NCBI RefSeq assembly: GCF_001293685.1
Contig: NZ_BCAG01000003.1
Coordinates: 186,001 to 250,000, forward strand
Source of the DNA: Desulfatitalea tepidiphila
Lineage (GTDB): Bacteria; Desulfobacterota; Desulfobacteria; Desulfobacterales; Desulfosarcinaceae
DNA length: 64,000 nt
Direction of reading: 5' to 3'
Part shown: in pieces, positions 63,369 to 64,000 of the stretch
Numbering within the stretch: position 1 is the first letter of the stretch
Layout of the letters: each line of letters begins with the position of its first letter
Made by a program: the position numbers and the translations under genes
The notes under the pieces: generated by a model
Databases searched by the model: none
What the model saw: the letters and a program-made list of their open reading frames with translations, nothing else
What the model was told of the DNA's origin: nothing

Positions 63369-64000
63369 ATGCGTGTCCTCGGTATCGAATCCTCCTGTGA
63401 TGAAACGGCGGCGGCCATTGTCGAAGACGGGCGCAGGATATTGTCGTCTGCGGTGGCGTCGCAGGTGGCGATTCACCATCCATACGGCGGCGTGGTGCCG
63501 GAGTTGGCATCGCGCAAGCACATCGAGGCCGTGGTGCCGGTGGTCGAGCAGGCCATCGGCGATGCCGGGCTCAGGATCGAAGAGATCGATGCCGTGGCCG
63601 CCACCCAGGGACCGGGGCTGGTGGGTTGTCTGCTGATCGGTTTTTCCTTTGCCAAAGCCTTTGCCTTTGCACGTGGATTGCCCTGGGTGGGGGTCGATCA
63701 CCTGGAGGGGCATCTCTATTCGATTCGTCTCGGAGACGATCCGCCTGAATTTCCCTACGTGGCGCTGCTCGCATCCGGCGGTCACACGGGCATCTACCAT
63801 GTAGCCTCGGAAAACAGCCACGAACTTCTCGGCCAGACCCGTGACGATGCGGCCGGCGAGGCCTATGATAAAGTGGCCAAGATGCTCGGGCTGGGTTATC
63901 CGGGCGGTGCAGTCATCGACCACCTGGCCGCCCAGGGCAACGCGGATGCCATTGCCTTTACCCGGCCCTATCTGGAAAAGGATCAATTCGATTTCAGCTT
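63369..64000 (+). CDS. tsaD: tRNA threonylcarbamoyladenosine transferase TsaD, N-terminal part (3' end outside window)
   Basis: Runs open from ATG 63369 to the window end (about 210 residues of roughly 340). Motifs: MRVLGIESSCDETAAAIVEDG, YGGVVPELASRKH, the metal-binding HLEGHLYSI, and LLASGGHTGIYH (ASKHA fold phosphate loop). TsaD completes t6A modification at position 37 of ANN-decoding tRNAs with TsaB and TsaE. The frame is intact up to the edge. Confidence 0.97.
   Translation, partial: MRVLGIESSCDETAAAIVEDGRRILSSAVASQVAIHHPYGGVVPELASRKHIEAVVPVVEQAIGDAGLRIEEIDAVAATQGPGLVGCLLIGFSFAKAFAFARGLPWVGVDHLEGHLYSIRLGDDPPEFPYVALLASGGHTGIYHVASENSHELLGQTRDDAAGEAYDKVAKMLGLGYPGGAVIDHLAAQGNADAIAFTRPYLEKDQFDFS

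Overview
The window looks like chromosome from a GC-rich anaerobic member of the Desulfobacterota (a sulfate-reducer-like deltaproteobacterium, perhaps Desulfosarcinaceae; the family is an inference). The reasons are a tungsten aldehyde:ferredoxin oxidoreductase, two large multihaem cytochromes c wired to NrfD-type and b-type quinol modules, DsrE/DsrH-like sulfur carriers, three sigma-54 activators, a TRAP transporter and two well supported UGA-selenocysteine genes.

Layout. 1-2355: tail of an iron alcohol dehydrogenase plus an aldehyde:ferredoxin oxidoreductase. 2479-7088 (minus): a TusA-like protein, a TAT-exported four-cluster Fe-S protein, an NrfD membrane protein and a 13-haem cytochrome whose active-site codon is an in-frame UGA followed by a SECIS-like hairpin. 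7308-11041: two related PAS/sigma-54 activators flanking a histone-deacetylase-fold gene. 11200-17819 (plus): a perfect -24/-12 promoter, then an outer-membrane barrel, three DsrE/H-like proteins, a small secreted Cys protein, a triple-rhodanese lipoprotein, an octahaem cytochrome (the Cys paralogue of the selenoprotein) and its cytochrome b. 17906-24313: a membrane protein, TRAP transporter, chemoreceptor and small membrane protein. 24310-29428: hybrid kinase, then a cyanide-insensitive-type bd oxidase with a DUF2474 subunit. 29762-32838: NfeD, stomatin, DEAD-box helicase. 33520-41191: MBL hydrolase, thiolase/DUF35 pair (the thiolase carries an in-frame UGA), a split YeeE/YedE transporter whose hallmark Cys is a UGA with its own SECIS-like hairpin, a K+ channel, a CBS protein and an SLC13-like transporter. 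41523-46106: kinase and HrpB helicase. 46096-53792: a complete SAM cycle (MetK, AhcY, PfkB kinase) with two methyltransferases and a methyltransferase remnant, behind a sigma-54 promoter and next to a divergent sigma-54 activator. 54329-57632: a small, decaying, AT-rich integrated element carrying HipBA, inserted into the 3' end of initiator tRNA-fMet. 57736-64000: housekeeping genes (yggU, ybgC, thrH, hom, alanine-type aminotransferase, purM, tsaD).

How the genes work together (inference): the two cytochrome loci look like alternative branches for reducing or oxidising a sulfur, selenium or nitrogen oxyanion or polysulfide in the periplasm. Electrons would move between the quinone pool (NrfD or cytochrome b) and octahaem active sites, one with selenocysteine and one with cysteine. 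DsrE/TusA/rhodanese proteins would handle the sulfur product, and the paired Cys-rich PAS activators would control the loci. The main novelty candidates are the selenocysteine octahaem cytochrome, the selenocysteine YeeE/YedE channel, and the sigma-54-controlled SAM-cycle/methyltransferase cluster of unknown substrate.
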